From NCBI GenBank assembly GCA_900319635.1, contig ONPF01000001.1, positions 1-64,000 of the forward strand: a stretch of 64,000 bases of DNA, in the 5' to 3' direction. Positions 54,211 to 64,000 of this stretch are shown here, in pieces. The notes under the pieces were generated by a model that searched no databases, was not told the origin of the DNA, and worked only from the letters and a program-made list of their open reading frames with translations. Numbering within the stretch: the stretch's first letter is position 1; each line of letters starts with the position of its first letter. The DNA is from an uncultured Eubacteriales bacterium. Lineage in GTDB: Bacteria > Bacillota > Clostridia > Oscillospirales > Oscillospiraceae. The position numbers and the translations under genes were made by a program.

Positions 54211-55398
54211 TCAGCTTTCGCCTTCGTCCTCTTCCTCTATCTGCCCAGAGCTCTCCTCTTTACGGGCGACGCGCTGCGCCTGCCAGTCCTGAAAACGCTG
54301 ACGCAGCCAGGAAGAGAGACCCATCTGGGAAATCGCGTCGTAGTGCTCCCCCAGGATCGCCCGCTTGGGCAGAGCGTAGATCGTTTTCCTGGTCACGTCG
54401 CTGGCGCTGAACAGCCTTGCCAGGATCGCCTCAAAGCCGCCGGCGCCCTGCGCCTCAATATCCTCCAGCGTCTCCGCGCCGTCGGCGGTAAGCGCATCAA
54501 AGAGTTCCTGGACGAACACCGCCCGATCCTCCTGACTGATCCCTTCGATCCAGCGGGACAGGGTCTCGTTCACCCAGCGGCTGCGGGGACTTGGCTCCTG
54601 CGCCAAGAAGAGCTTCCCATGGTCGATCCCCCAGGTGTCCAGGCTATGCTGGACAAGACCGGCGGCGGAGGAATGGACGATCCTGCTGTCGCTGATCTCC
54701 GGGGCAAAGAGCTCCCCTACCACGGAAAAAGTTGGAATGATCCTAGTGGTGCGCGGCTCAATGCGCCGTATGGTGCTGGTGTCCATCACCTCGGGACACA
54801 GACCGGGGCCGTCCAGCAGAAACACGCGCCGTACCTTCTCCAGGGGTTCATCCGAAAGCCCACAGGCCGCGCAGAGCGCCAGATTGCCGCCCTTGGAGTG
54901 CCCGCCGATATAATACCCACGATTCTCTTGAATGATCCGCTTTGCGTATTCCTCGGCCAGCTTCTGTGCTTCGGTGACAGTGAAGCTGATCATAAAGTCT
55001 TCCTTCCATCCGGCAATGGAGCCGTCCGTGCCCCGGAAGGCCAGGAAGGAAAAGTCCTCGCCATGAAAGGTAATCGCCGCAAACTGCAGTGGCGGCTCCG
55101 CACGGCGCAGGTCAACATAGTCGCTCAGCCGCAGCTCACCGAAGCGGCGGGAAGACGCGGCAGTCTCCAGGATCGCGCGAAAGCCCCGATCTCTCCCCAC
55201 CAGCATGGCGCGCACGTCGCCGTCTTCCAGCAGCTTCAGACTGTCCTTCAAAAAAACCGGCTTTTCTCTGTCCTCAAACAGCGGCGTAAACTTGTAGTAG
55301 GACAGGAAGCTCAGCACCAGCGCGTCGGCGTCTTGTAAGGGATAGGCGGAAAAGGGCACGTCCGCCATCCATTGAATGTAATCGATCAGATGATCCAT
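54211..55398 (-). CDS. Mbeg1/DUF2974-like alpha/beta-hydrolase
   Basis: The 395-residue cytosolic protein has a lipase-like nucleophile elbow YYIGGHSKGGNLAL, an oxyanion-side FLAFRGTDGSIAGWKEDF and a later DGPGLCPEV; a His in SRIVHSSAAGLVQHSLD may complete a triad. This is the DUF2974 (Mbeg1-like) pattern. The C-terminus is highly acidic. Substrate unknown. It lies 21 bases after recD2 on the same strand and may be part of the uvrA-recD2 transcript. Confidence 0.83.
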   Translation of the reverse strand: MDHLIDYIQWMADVPFSAYPLQDADALVLSFLSYYKFTPLFEDREKPVFLKDSLKLLEDGDVRAMLVGRDRGFRAILETAASSRRFGELRLSDYVDLRRAEPPLQFAAITFHGEDFSFLAFRGTDGSIAGWKEDFMISFTVTEAQKLAEEYAKRIIQENRGYYIGGHSKGGNLALCAACGLSDEPLEKVRRVFLLDGPGLCPEVMDTSTIRRIEPRTTRIIPTFSVVGELFAPEISDSRIVHSSAAGLVQHSLDTWGIDHGKLFLAQEPSPRSRWVNETLSRWIEGISQEDRAVFVQELFDALTADGAETLEDIEAQGAGGFEAILARLFSASDVTRKTIYALPKRAILGEHYDAISQMGLSSWLRQRFQDWQAQRVARKEESSGQIEEEDEGES

Positions 55399-55419
55399 GT
55401 TGCTCTCTTTTCTTTCCGT

Positions 55420-57642
55420 TCAGGCAAGACCGCAGAGCTTCCGCAGTCTTACCCGCAAGGCACAGTAGCGCTTGCTGGGGCGGTAATTGTCCACCATGCG
55501 GTAGGCAACGCTCTCATCCCCCACCAGGATCAGCAGCTCCTTGGCGCGGGTGACGGCGGTATAGAGAACATCCCTTGTCATCAGCATGGGCGCGCTGCTG
55601 CCCAAGGCCAGGATCACCGCCCGATACTCGCTTCCCTGGGATTTGTGTACCGTCAGCGCCCAGGCATGCTCCAGCTCCAGCAGAGCGTCAAAGCCATATT
55701 GGACGATGCGCCCGTCAAAATTCACGGTCAGCTGCTCCTCTGCGAGATTCACTTCAAGGATGCGCCCCATGTCGCCGTTGAAGATCCCCATCCCGGCGGC
55801 GGTGTTGCTCTCGTTATGCCAAAGAATATCGTAGTTGTTGCGGATCTGCATGACTCGGTCGCCCTCGCGGAAAACGGCCTCGCCAAAGACCTTTTCCTTC
55901 TTTTCCTTCGAGGGCGGATTCAGCGCCTCTTGCAGACGCTTGTTCAAGCTGACCGTGCCAAGCTCCCCCTTCCGGGTAGGCGTCAGCACCTGGATCTCCT
56001 CGGGCGGGATCTTCATCTTTGTGGGGAGCCGCAGGGCGCAGAGCTCCACGATAGTATCCACGGTGCTGCCGGCCTGCATCCGCTTCAGGCGGAAAAAGTC
56101 CCCGGTGTTCTCGGAAAAATCCGGGTGCTCGCCTTTGTTGATCATGTGGGCGTTGCGGATGATGCGGCTGCCCTCGTTCTGACGAAAGATCTCTGTCAGA
56201 CGCACCGTAGGAATCACGCCGCTGCGGATGATCGCAGAGAAAACGTTGCCCGGGCCAACCGAGGGAAGCTGATCCGCGTCCCCCACCAGGATCAGGCGGC
56301 TGTCCGGCGGAAGCGCCTTCAAGAGCGCGTCCATCAGCGGCAGATCCACCATGGAGCATTCGTCCAGAATCACGGCATCGCAGGAGAGGCGGTCGGCTTC
56401 GTCCTTGGTGAAGACCACCCGCTCCCCATCCTCGTCAAACTTCGCGCCCAGCAGCCGGTGGACGGTAGCGGCCTCCCGGCCGGTGAGCTCGGTCATGCGC
56501 TTTGCTGCTCGCCCGGTCGGGGCGGTCAGCAGAGCGTCGATCCCCAGTCTGTCAAAGAGCGCCAAAATCGCGCGGATCGAGGTGGTTTTGCCGGTTCCGG
56601 GGCCGCCGGTGATCACAACGACCTGGTTTTGCAGCACCAGGCTGAGAGTCTGCCGCTGCAGATCCGCATAGTGAATGCCTTGCTTTTCTTCAAGCTCCAC
56701 AAGAAAGCGGTTCAAGTCCAGCTTTTCCTGGAAGCGGCGGCGGCAAAGGGCGGCAAGGCGCTCCGCCGTATCTGTCTCCGCTTCATAGAGCTCCGGCAGG
56801 TAACAGGCCTGCTGCCCTGCGATCTCGTCCAGGATCAGCAAGCCGGATTCGATCAGCTCCTCAATGCTCTCGTCCACATGCTCCGGATCAATGTGGATCA
56901 GCTCCGCGGTTACGGCACAGAGCTTTTCCCGGGGAATAAAGCAGTGTCCGTTGCCAAGATTGTGCCGCAGCTCAAAGAGCACCGCGGCGTTTATACGGCT
57001 GCGGTTATTCTCGTCGAGTCCCAGATCCAGAGCAAGGCGGTCGGCCTCGTAAAAGCTGCCGCCGACGTGGGTAGTCGCAAGCAAATACGGGTTTTCCCGC
57101 AGCAGCTCCAGCGCCTTCTCCCCATAGTATTTATACAGCCTTACAGCCAGGATCGGGCGAAGCTCAAAGGAACAGACAAATTCCATGAGTCGCCGCACGC
57201 CAAGCTGACTGCTGAAGCTCTTGCACAATTGCTTGGCCTTTGCCAGGCTGATTCCTTTGATCTGAGCAAGGCTCTCCGGCTGGTTTTCCAGCACATCCAG
57301 GCTCTTCGCGCCAAAGCGCTGGACGATCAGGGAGGCGGTAGCAGGGCCGATCCCGCGAATCACGCCGGAGGCCAGGTACTGATAGATGGCGTTTTCCTCC
57401 GTGGGCATCTTGTGCTGGGCAAACTCCGCCTTAAACTGGCGCCCGTGCACGCTGTGTGTTGTCCAACTGCCGCTGACAAAAAGGGTCTCCCCCGGCGCCG
57501 CGTAAGGAATGGTGCCAACTACCGTTATGATCTCATCGTTTTCATTGCGCAGCCGAAGGATCGTATACCCATTTTCTTCGTTTTTATAAATCACCGACTC
57601 CACAGAGCCGCTGAGCTCAATCAGTTCTTTTTCCTCGTCCAT
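55420..57642 (-). CDS. recD2: ATP-dependent DNA helicase RecD2
   Basis: This is a superfamily 1B 5'-3' helicase not part of RecBCD. The 740-residue protein has an N-terminal OB-like region, helix-hairpin-helix units (GVIRGIGPATASLIVQRFG, AQIKGISLAKAKQLCKSF), Walker A GGPGTGKTTSIRAI, DEXX-type ILDECSMVD, GDADQLPSVGPG and the C-terminal LTVHKSQGSEY plus TAVTRAKELLILVG. Its ATG overlaps the uvrA stop by one base, so repair genes are coupled. Confidence 0.96.
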   Translation of the reverse strand: MDEEKELIELSGSVESVIYKNEENGYTILRLRNENDEIITVVGTIPYAAPGETLFVSGSWTTHSVHGRQFKAEFAQHKMPTEENAIYQYLASGVIRGIGPATASLIVQRFGAKSLDVLENQPESLAQIKGISLAKAKQLCKSFSSQLGVRRLMEFVCSFELRPILAVRLYKYYGEKALELLRENPYLLATTHVGGSFYEADRLALDLGLDENNRSRINAAVLFELRHNLGNGHCFIPREKLCAVTAELIHIDPEHVDESIEELIESGLLILDEIAGQQACYLPELYEAETDTAERLAALCRRRFQEKLDLNRFLVELEEKQGIHYADLQRQTLSLVLQNQVVVITGGPGTGKTTSIRAILALFDRLGIDALLTAPTGRAAKRMTELTGREAATVHRLLGAKFDEDGERVVFTKDEADRLSCDAVILDECSMVDLPLMDALLKALPPDSRLILVGDADQLPSVGPGNVFSAIIRSGVIPTVRLTEIFRQNEGSRIIRNAHMINKGEHPDFSENTGDFFRLKRMQAGSTVDTIVELCALRLPTKMKIPPEEIQVLTPTRKGELGTVSLNKRLQEALNPPSKEKKEKVFGEAVFREGDRVMQIRNNYDILWHNESNTAAGMGIFNGDMGRILEVNLAEEQLTVNFDGRIVQYGFDALLELEHAWALTVHKSQGSEYRAVILALGSSAPMLMTRDVLYTAVTRAKELLILVGDESVAYRMVDNYRPSKRYCALRVRLRKLCGLA

Positions 57643-60488
57643 TATCCGTTCTCCCGCGCCGCGTTCTCCAGAATGGGCTTGAGAAACTGTCCCGTAAAGC
57701 TCTCCTCACAGCGGGCGCAGTCCTCCGGCGTCCCGGCGAAAACAAGCGTGCCGCCCTCGTCACCGCCCTCGGGGCCGAGATCGATGATGTGGTCCGCCAC
57801 CTTGATGACGTCCAGATTGTGCTCGATGACCACAACGGTATTCCCCGCGTCGGTCAAGCGGTTCAGAATGTCAATAAGCTTGTGCACGTCCGCCACATGG
57901 AGGCCTGTGGTGGGCTCGTCCAGCACATACACCGTGCTGCCGGTACTGCGTTTCGCAAGCTCTGTCGCCAGCTTCACGCGCTGCGCTTCGCCGCCGGAGA
58001 GCGTCGTGCTGGATTGGCCCAGCTTCACATAGCCCAGGCCCACGTCATACAGGGTCTGGATCTTGTTCAGGATCTTCTGCTGGTTGGCAAAGAAGGAGCA
58101 GGCCTCCTCCACCGTCATGTCCAGCACCTCAGCGATGTTCTTCCCCTTATAGCGCACCTCCAGGGTTTCTCGGTTGTAGCGCTTGCCGCCGCAAACGTCG
58201 CAGGGGACATACACGTCCGGCAGGAAATGCATCTCGATCTTCACCAGACCGTCGCCGGAGCAGGCCTCGCAGCGCCCGCCCTTCACGTTGAAGGAGAAAC
58301 GCCCTTGCCCGTAGCCCCGGAGCTTGGCGTCCTGGGTGGAGGCAAAGAGATCGCGGATGTCGTTGAAGGCGCCCGTATAGGTAGCGGGGTTGGAGCGGGG
58401 CGTGCGCCCGATGGGGCTTTGATCCAGGGCAATGACCTTGTCCACCGCGTCCATCCCTTCAATGCCGGCGCACTTGCCGGGGCGGAGCTTGCTGCGGTTC
58501 TTCTCCACCGCAAGGGTCTTGTACAGGATCTCGTTAATAAGGGAAGACTTCCCGCTGCCGGAGACCCCCGTCACACAGATGAGTTTCCCCAGCGGGATCT
58601 CCACGTCGATATTCTTCAGGTTATTCTCACAGGCGCCGCGGATCCAGAGGCTCCTTCCATTTCCTTTTCTGCGCGTACCGGGGACGGGGATCCGCTTTTT
58701 GCCGCTGAGATACTGCCCCGTCATAGACTCCTCGCAGGCGCAGATCTCGTCGATGCTGCCCGCGCAGACCACGCGCCCGCCATTTACCCCGGCGCCGGGA
58801 CCAATGTCCACCACATAGTCCGCAGAGCGCATGGTCTCCTCGTCGTGCTCCACTACGATCAGGGTGTTGCCCAGATCCCGCAGCTGCCGAAGCGTCTGCA
58901 GGAGCTTGGCGTTATCCCGCTGGTGCAGACCGATGCTGGGCTCGTCCAGGATATACAGCACCCCCATCAGACTGGAGCCGATCTGGGTGGCAAGGCGGAT
59001 GCGCTGGCTCTCGCCGCCGGAGAGGGTGGCTGCCATGCGGGAGAGAGTCAGATAGCCCAGGCCGACGCTCTGCAAAAAGCCCAGGCGGGAGCGGATCTCC
59101 TTCAGAATCTGGGCGGCGATCAGCATATGCTTTTCGCTGAGCTCAAGACTGTTCACAAACTGCAGGGCGTTGCCTACAGACAGCTCACAGAACTGCGCGA
59201 TATTCAGCCCCCCAACCGTCACGGCCAGGGCGGACTTTTTCAGCCGCTTCCCCTGGCACTCCGGGCAGGGCGTCTCGGACATGCACTCCTCAATATCCGC
59301 CCGCATGGAAGGGCTCTGGGTCTCCCGATACCGGCGCTCCAGGTTGGTCACAATGCCCTCAAACTCCCGCCGGATCGTGCCGAACCCCTCCGCCTTCTCG
59401 TAACGAAGCTGCAGGGGCTCACCTTTCGTCCCGTAGAGGATGGCATCCATGCCTTCCTTGGGGATGTCCTTGATGGGATCGGAGAGCTTGAAGTGGTAGC
59501 GCTTGGCCAGCGCGTCAAAGTACATTTTGGAGATGGTGTCTCCCCGCACATTGTTCCAACCGCTGGCGGTGATGCCGCCGTCCAGAATGCTCAGATTGGG
59601 GTTGGGGATGATGAGCGAGGGGTCAATGAGCATCTGCATCCCAAGGCCCGTGCATTTGGGGCAGGCGCCGTGGGGATTGTTGAAAGAGAACAGCCGCGGC
59701 GTCAGCTCCTCGATGGAGATACCGCAGTGCTCACAGGCATAGTTCTGGGAAAAGGCGATCTGCCGGTTTTCCAATACCAGATCCACCAGCAGCAGCCCAC
59801 CGGCCAGGGACAGCGCCGTCTCGGCAGAGTCGGTCAGCCGGCGGGAGATTTCGGGCTTGATTACCAGGCGATCCACCACGATCTCGATATCGTGCTTTTT
59901 GTTCTTCTCCAGCTTGATCTCTTCGCTTAAATCATAGGCGATGCCGTCTACCCGGGCGCGGACATAGCCGGATTTCTTCGCGTCCTCCAGCACCTTCACA
60001 TGCTCGCCCTTCTTACCGCGGATCACAGGAGCCAGGATCTGGATCCGGCTTCCCTCGGGCAGCGCCATGATCTGGTCCACGATCTGGTCAATGCTCTGCT
60101 GCCGAATCTCCCGCCCGCACTTGGGGCAATGGGGCACGCCGATCCGCGCCCAGAGCAGACGCAGATAGTCATAGATCTCCGTCACCGTCCCCACAGTAGA
60201 GCGCGGGTTCCGGGAGGTGGTCTTCTGGTCGATGGAAATGGCGGGAGAGAGGCCGTCGATATAGTCCACATCCGGCTTGTCCATCTGCCCCAGGAACATC
60301 CGGGCATAGGAGCTCAAACTCTCCACATAGCGGCGCTGCCCTTCGGCATAGATGGTGTCGAAGGCTAAGCTGGACTTGCCGCTGCCGGAGAGGCCGGTGA
60401 TGACCACCAGCTTGTCCCGCGGGATGCTCAAATCGATATTCTTCAGATTGTTCTCTCTCGCGCCTTTGATGATGATATTATCCTGCAT
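57642..60488 (-). CDS. uvrA: Excinuclease ABC subunit A
   Basis: UvrA finds DNA damage in nucleotide excision repair. The 948-residue protein has two ABC modules: Walker [15 protein letters not shown] and [11 protein letters not shown], signatures [12 protein letters not shown] and [12 protein letters not shown], and zinc sites with CEHC...CPKC and CEAC...CDVC. The ATG at 60488 was chosen because AAGGTG lies 6 bases upstream; a GTG 9 bases earlier overlaps it. uvrB and uvrC are not in the window. Confidence 0.98.
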   Translation of the reverse strand: MQDNIIIKGARENNLKNIDLSIPRDKLVVITGLSGSGKSSLAFDTIYAEGQRRYVESLSSYARMFLGQMDKPDVDYIDGLSPAISIDQKTTSRNPRSTVGTVTEIYDYLRLLWARIGVPHCPKCGREIRQQSIDQIVDQIMALPEGSRIQILAPVIRGKKGEHVKVLEDAKKSGYVRARVDGIAYDLSEEIKLEKNKKHDIEIVVDRLVIKPEISRRLTDSAETALSLAGGLLLVDLVLENRQIAFSQNYACEHCGISIEELTPRLFSFNNPHGACPKCTGLGMQMLIDPSLIIPNPNLSILDGGITASGWNNVRGDTISKMYFDALAKRYHFKLSDPIKDIPKEGMDAILYGTKGEPLQLRYEKAEGFGTIRREFEGIVTNLERRYRETQSPSMRADIEECMSETPCPECQGKRLKKSALAVTVGGLNIAQFCELSVGNALQFVNSLELSEKHMLIAAQILKEIRSRLGFLQSVGLGYLTLSRMAATLSGGESQRIRLATQIGSSLMGVLYILDEPSIGLHQRDNAKLLQTLRQLRDLGNTLIVVEHDEETMRSADYVVDIGPGAGVNGGRVVCAGSIDEICACEESMTGQYLSGKKRIPVPGTRRKGNGRSLWIRGACENNLKNIDVEIPLGKLICVTGVSGSGKSSLINEILYKTLAVEKNRSKLRPGKCAGIEGMDAVDKVIALDQSPIGRTPRSNPATYTGAFNDIRDLFASTQDAKLRGYGQGRFSFNVKGGRCEACSGDGLVKIEMHFLPDVYVPCDVCGGKRYNRETLEVRYKGKNIAEVLDMTVEEACSFFANQQKILNKIQTLYDVGLGYVKLGQSSTTLSGGEAQRVKLATELAKRSTGSTVYVLDEPTTGLHVADVHKLIDILNRLTDAGNTVVVIEHNLDVIKVADHIIDLGPEGGDEGGTLVFAGTPEDCARCEESFTGQFLKPILENAARENG

Positions 60489-60563
60489 ACGCTTCACCTT
60501 TGGGGACGGCGCTCTGACACGCAGATGACAATAGAGAGTCGCCGCTCAATGTTAATCATCTTA

Positions 60564-60592
60564 TTATACTCTAAATCTCCTCTACTTTCAAT
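60564..60592 (-). promoter_or_regulatory. Sigma-A promoter of uvrA-recD2
   Basis: Minus-strand TTGAAA (60592-60587) and TATAAT (60569-60564) have a 17-base spacer. The 309-base gap 60489-60797 otherwise holds only the hutH promoter. I see no clear LexA (DinR) box. Confidence 0.8.
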
Positions 60593-60694
60593 ACAAATTG
60601 TTGTGGAAACAAGCAATCTCTTCCATATCTTGTGGTTGCTGTTGAAGGTGCAGGTTCTATGCGCTGATTCTTCGACCAGATCTGTTCTTAGGGC

Positions 60695-60723
60695 TTGCTT
60701 TCATGACGTGATTATTGTAAAAT
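60695..60723 (+). promoter_or_regulatory. Possible sigma-A promoter of hutH
   Basis: TTGCTT (60695-60700) and TAAAAT (60718-60723) have a 17-base spacer. The -35 is weak (3 of 6). Confidence 0.5.
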
Positions 60724-60797
60724 AGTTATGGAAAATACCACTCTACCCGTGTGCAGATCACGCCGATTATCAAAACAGGAAAAGAGGAAATTACGAA

Positions 60798-62363
60798 ATG
60801 GATCACGCGAAGACCATTCGTTCCGTTGCCCTGGATGGGCACAGTCTGACCCTGGAAGCCTTTGTCGCCGTCGCACGCTTCGGTGCTCCCGTTGAAATTA
60901 CGGAGGAGGCCATGGCGGCCATGCGCCGCTCCCGTGAGCTGGCGGAAAAAATCATGGCGGAAAAGCGCGTTGCCTACGGCATCACCACCGGTTTCGGTGA
61001 TTTTGCCACCGTCGCCGTGCCCGAGGAGCAGAGCAGTCAGCTCTCCACCAACCTGATCCTCAGCCACTGTGTGGGCACGGGCGAGCCTTATACGGAAGAG
61101 GTCGTCCGCGGGATGATGCTGCTGCGTGCAAATGCCCTTTGCGTGGGCGTCAGCGGCGTGCGGCCGCTGCTGGTGGAGCGGCTGGTGGAGCTGCTGAATA
61201 AGCGCGTCACCCCCTGGGTGCCGCAGAAGGGCTCTCTCGGCGCCTCCGGCGACCTTGCGCCGCTTTCCCACATGGGTCTGGTGCTGCTGGGACTTGGCCG
61301 GGCCTACTATCAGGGTGAGCTGCTGCCCGGCAAAGAGGCTATGCGCCGCGCCGGGATCAAGCCGCTGCAGACTCTGGTTAGCAAGGAAGGACTCGGCATC
61401 ACGAACGGCACCTGCGCCATGACCAGCGTGGGCGCGCTGCATCTCTATGACACAATGGCAGCGGCCCGTCTCGCGGATCTGATCGGTTCGCTGACGCTGA
61501 CCGCCTTGACCGGCCAGCTCAACGCCTTTGAGGATCGGGTACATCGTGTTCGCGGACAGATCGGCCAGATGCAGGTGGCGAAGAACATCCGTCTTCTGAC
61601 CGAAAACTGTGAGATCCTGCGAAATTCCCAGGGCGACCGGGTGCAGGACGCCTATGCCCTGCGCTGTATGCCCCAGGTGCACGGCGCCGTGCGGGACGCG
61701 CTGGCCTACATCAAGTCCAAGGTGGATATTGAGCTCAATGCCGTCACCGATAACCCTCTCATGTTCCTGGAGGACGAGGCCGTCATCTCCGGCGGCAACT
61801 TCCACGGGGAGCCCATGGCCCTGCCCTTCGATTTTCTGGGTATCGCCTGTTCGGAGCTGGCCGGCATCTCCGAGCGCCGCACCGAGCGCATGGTGAACGC
61901 CGCTCTCTCCAACGGACTGACGCCGTTTCTGACCACCGAGGGCGGCCTGAACAGCGGCTACATGATCGTACAGTATTCTGCGGCGTCCATGGCATCCGAA
62001 AACAAGGTTCTAGCCCATCCGGCCTGTGTGGACTCCATCCCCTCCTCCGCAAACCAGGAGGACTTTGTCTCCATGGGCACCACCGCGGCGCGCAAGGCGG
62101 GACAGATCCTGGAGAACACACGCTCCGTCCTGGCCTACGAGCTGCTGACCGCCTGCCAGGCAGTGGACATTCGCCGCAGACTCGGCACTCACGGGCAGGG
62201 CCTCTCCCCCGTCCACGAGGCCGTCTTCTCCCATGTGCGGGAAAAGGTCGCCTTCATGGAGACCGACCGGGAGCTCTGGCCGGACATTCTTGAGGTGGAG
62301 CGCATGGTTCGCTCCGGCGAGCTGCTGGACATCGCGGACGAGCTCGTGCCGGAATTTGAATGA
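60798..62363 (+). CDS. hutH: Histidine ammonia-lyase
   Basis: It removes ammonia from histidine to give urocanate. The 521-residue protein has the MIO cofactor site GSLGASGDLAPLSHMG (Ala-Ser-Gly), YGITTGFGDFA, ELNAVTDNPL, GGNFHGEPMALPFDF and SANQEDFVSMG. It is slightly longer than the usual ~510. No hutU, hutI or hutG flank it, so if urocanate is degraded those genes lie elsewhere. A related aromatic lyase or aminomutase is possible, since family substrate cannot be read with certainty. Confidence 0.92.
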   Translation: MDHAKTIRSVALDGHSLTLEAFVAVARFGAPVEITEEAMAAMRRSRELAEKIMAEKRVAYGITTGFGDFATVAVPEEQSSQLSTNLILSHCVGTGEPYTEEVVRGMMLLRANALCVGVSGVRPLLVERLVELLNKRVTPWVPQKGSLGASGDLAPLSHMGLVLLGLGRAYYQGELLPGKEAMRRAGIKPLQTLVSKEGLGITNGTCAMTSVGALHLYDTMAAARLADLIGSLTLTALTGQLNAFEDRVHRVRGQIGQMQVAKNIRLLTENCEILRNSQGDRVQDAYALRCMPQVHGAVRDALAYIKSKVDIELNAVTDNPLMFLEDEAVISGGNFHGEPMALPFDFLGIACSELAGISERRTERMVNAALSNGLTPFLTTEGGLNSGYMIVQYSAASMASENKVLAHPACVDSIPSSANQEDFVSMGTTAARKAGQILENTRSVLAYELLTACQAVDIRRRLGTHGQGLSPVHEAVFSHVREKVAFMETDRELWPDILEVERMVRSGELLDIADELVPEFE

Positions 62364-62384
62364 GCAACTGAATATATGATATAT

Positions 62385-62421
62385 GAAAAGAGCGGAGTCG
62401 CAGTATTGCGGCTCCGCTTTT
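62385..62421. terminator. Bidirectional terminator between hutH and fhs
   Basis: A stem of about 15 pairs with small irregularities (62385-62402 with 62406-62421) has A and T runs at the ends. Confidence 0.8.
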
Positions 62422-62440
62422 CAGATGGGAAGAGTATAAT

Positions 62441-64000
62441 TCAGAACAGGCCCGAAATGACCCCGTTTTCGTCCACGTCGATGCGTTCTGCGGCGGGGAC
62501 TTTGGGAAGGCCGGGCATGGTCATAATGTCGCCGGTATAGGCCACGATGAAGCCTGCGCCGGCGCAGACCTTCACGTTGGACACGTTCACGGTGAAGCCC
62601 TCAGGCGCGCCCAGCAGAGTGGGATCATCGGAGAAGGAGTACTGGGTTTTGGCAACGCAGATAGGCAGATTGCCGTAGCCCAGCTTTTCCAGCTCCGCGG
62701 CCTTTTTCTTCGCCGCCGGCAGCATCAGCAGGTGCTTTGCATGATAAATCCGCTTGGCAATTGCACGGATCTTCTCTTCGATGGGCTGATCCAACTCATA
62801 GGTAAAACGGAAGGTATTCGGCTGCTCGCAGAGGCGCACCACCTCTTCTGCAAGGGCCATGCCGCCCTCGCCACCCTTGCCCCAGACCTCACTAAGGGCC
62901 ACGTTCACGCCAAGCTCCCGGCACTTGTCCTCCACCAGCCGGAGCTCCGCCTCTGTGTCCGTGGGGAAACGGTTCAGCGCCACCACGCAGGGCACGCCCC
63001 AGACGTCCTTCACGTTGCTGACATGCTGCAGGAGGTTGGGTAGCCCCTTCTCCAGCGCCTCCAGATTCTCCTCGCCCAGCTCGGTCTTGGGTACGCCGCC
63101 GTGATACTTGAGCGCGCGCACCGTGGCCACCACCACCATGGCGTCCGGCTTGAGCCCGGCCATGCGGCACTTGATATCCACGAACTTCTCCGCGCCCAGA
63201 TCCGCGGCAAAGCCCGCCTCGGTCACGGTATAATCGCTGAGCTTGAGGGCAAGGCGGGTAGCCATGACGCTGTTGCAGCCGTGGGCGATGTTGGCAAAGG
63301 GGCCGCCGTGTACGAAGGCAGGGGTACCCTCCAGGGTTTGCACCAGATTGGGCTTGATGGCATCCTTCAACAGGGCTGCCATTGCTCCCTCCGCCTTCAG
63401 ATCGTGAGCGGTAACGGGTTTCCCCCCGTAGGTATAGCCTACTACGATGCGGGCCAGTCTTGCCTTCAGATCCATGAGACCGTCTGCCAAGCACAGCACC
63501 GCCATGATCTCGCTGGCGACAGTGATCTCAAAGCCATCCTCCCGGGGCACGCCCTGCATCCGGCCGCCCAGGCCGTCCACGATGTGGCGAAGCTGCCGGT
63601 CGTTCATGTCCACAGCCCGCTTCCAGGTGATGGACTTGGGATCGATGCCCAAGGGATTCCCCTGCTGAATATGATTGTCCAGCATGGCGGCAAGCAGGTT
63701 GTTGGCAGCGCCGATGGCGTGGAAATCGCCGGTGAAATGGAGGTTGATATCCTCCATGGGCACTACCTGGGCATAGCCGCCGCCGGCAGCGCCGCCCTTG
63801 ACGCCGAACACGGGGCCGAGCGAGGGCTCCCGCAGCGCCACCACCGCGTTCTTACCGATGCGGCGCAGCCCGTCGGTCAGGCCGACAGAGGTGGTCGTCT
63901 TCCCCTCTCCGGCGGGGGTGGGCGTAATGGCGGTGACGAGGATCAGCTTGCCGTTGGGGCGATCCTCCAGATCCTTCAGGATCGCGGGATCCACCTTGGC
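62441..64000 (-). CDS. fhs: Formate-tetrahydrofolate ligase (5' end beyond window)
   Basis: It makes 10-formyl-tetrahydrofolate from formate, ATP and tetrahydrofolate. About 520 residues are present: [14 protein letters not shown] (ATP loop), [40 protein letters not shown] conserved stretch, [11 protein letters not shown] and the C-terminal [20 protein letters not shown]. The open frame continues past 64000; a GTG at 63994 is internal, since the N-terminal part usual for the family (about 35 residues) is missing. It is convergent with hutH. Confidence 0.96.
   Translation of the reverse strand, partial: AKVDPAILKDLEDRPNGKLILVTAITPTPAGEGKTTTSVGLTDGLRRIGKNAVVALREPSLGPVFGVKGGAAGGGYAQVVPMEDINLHFTGDFHAIGAANNLLAAMLDNHIQQGNPLGIDPKSITWKRAVDMNDRQLRHIVDGLGGRMQGVPREDGFEITVASEIMAVLCLADGLMDLKARLARIVVGYTYGGKPVTAHDLKAEGAMAALLKDAIKPNLVQTLEGTPAFVHGGPFANIAHGCNSVMATRLALKLSDYTVTEAGFAADLGAEKFVDIKCRMAGLKPDAMVVVATVRALKYHGGVPKTELGEENLEALEKGLPNLLQHVSNVKDVWGVPCVVALNRFPTDTEAELRLVEDKCRELGVNVALSEVWGKGGEGGMALAEEVVRLCEQPNTFRFTYELDQPIEEKIRAIAKRIYHAKHLLMLPAAKKKAAELEKLGYGNLPICVAKTQYSFSDDPTLLGAPEGFTVNVSNVKVCAGAGFIVAYTGDIMTMPGLPKVPAAERIDVDENGVISGLF

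Noticed and set aside
60525..60725. 66-codon plus-strand frame in the uvrA-hutH gap
   Set aside because: It spans the uvrA promoter and has no ribosome site or family resemblance.

Overview
The window reads as ordinary chromosome of a spore-forming, GC-rich Firmicute, most likely in the Oscillospiraceae/Ruminococcaceae area of the Clostridia. Evidence for this is a complete spoIIIAA-AH operon, an alpha/beta small acid-soluble spore protein, two T-box leaders (Ala and Tyr), a TPP riboswitch in front of thiT, type III glutamine synthetase, a pyrophosphate-type phosphofructokinase, formate-tetrahydrofolate ligase, and the Firmicute gene order spoIIIA-yqhY-nusB-xseA-xseB-ispA-dxs-tlyA-nadK-recN. 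I see no phage, insertion sequence, CRISPR array or rRNA. About two thirds of the genes lie on the minus strand. Family names come from sequence patterns recognised by eye, not from database searches.

Layout. 1-4.6 kb: the tail of a plus-strand gene, a long fold-back repeat, a degenerate P-type ATPase, class II aldolase and PPi-phosphofructokinase. 4.6-10.7 kb: a VWA/MoxR pair, a papain-like or C39-like protein, a cytosolic BMP-domain protein with a ParB-like N-terminus, and a metallophosphoesterase. 10.7-16.4 kb: glutamine synthetase III, a GPH symporter coupled to a PIG-L deacetylase, thioredoxin, a structured non-coding stretch and tRNA-Arg(CCT). 16.4-31.6 kb: an ABC/FtsX exporter, comEC-holA-rnmV, alaS-hinT under an Ala T-box, a U32 protein with mltG, a Cys/Gly-rich miniprotein, and tmk-sir2. 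31.7-37.5 kb: cyclodeaminase, RF3, TPP riboswitch-thiT, a Tyr T-box operon (redox protein plus tyrS) and a PH-like membrane protein. 37.6-50.7 kb: recN back to spoIIIAA. 50.7-64 kb: a small membrane protein, a HAD hydrolase with a second degenerate P-type ATPase, the spore protein, an alpha/beta hydrolase, recD2-uvrA, hutH and the 5'-truncated fhs.

The most unusual content is two separate P-type ATPase homologues that are full-length open frames but have lost catalytic motifs. One (490-2157) has lost the actuator domain and nearly every ATPase signature. The other (51806-53770) keeps its nucleotide-site motifs but carries Gly in place of the phosphorylated Asp. Also notable are a 162-nt imperfect fold-back element, a nested-helix RNA candidate upstream of trxA, a SpoIIIAG without the usual beta-triangle insertion, and a C_GCAxxG_C_C redox protein leading the Tyr T-box operon.

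Functional links. The aldolase and PFK are divergent glycolytic genes. HutH, the cyclodeaminase homologue and Fhs all belong to one-carbon/histidine metabolism. RecN, RecD2, UvrA, XseAB, HolA and ComEC cover repair, replication and DNA uptake. The SpoIIIA channel, the spore protein and a sigma-E-like promoter belong to sporulation.
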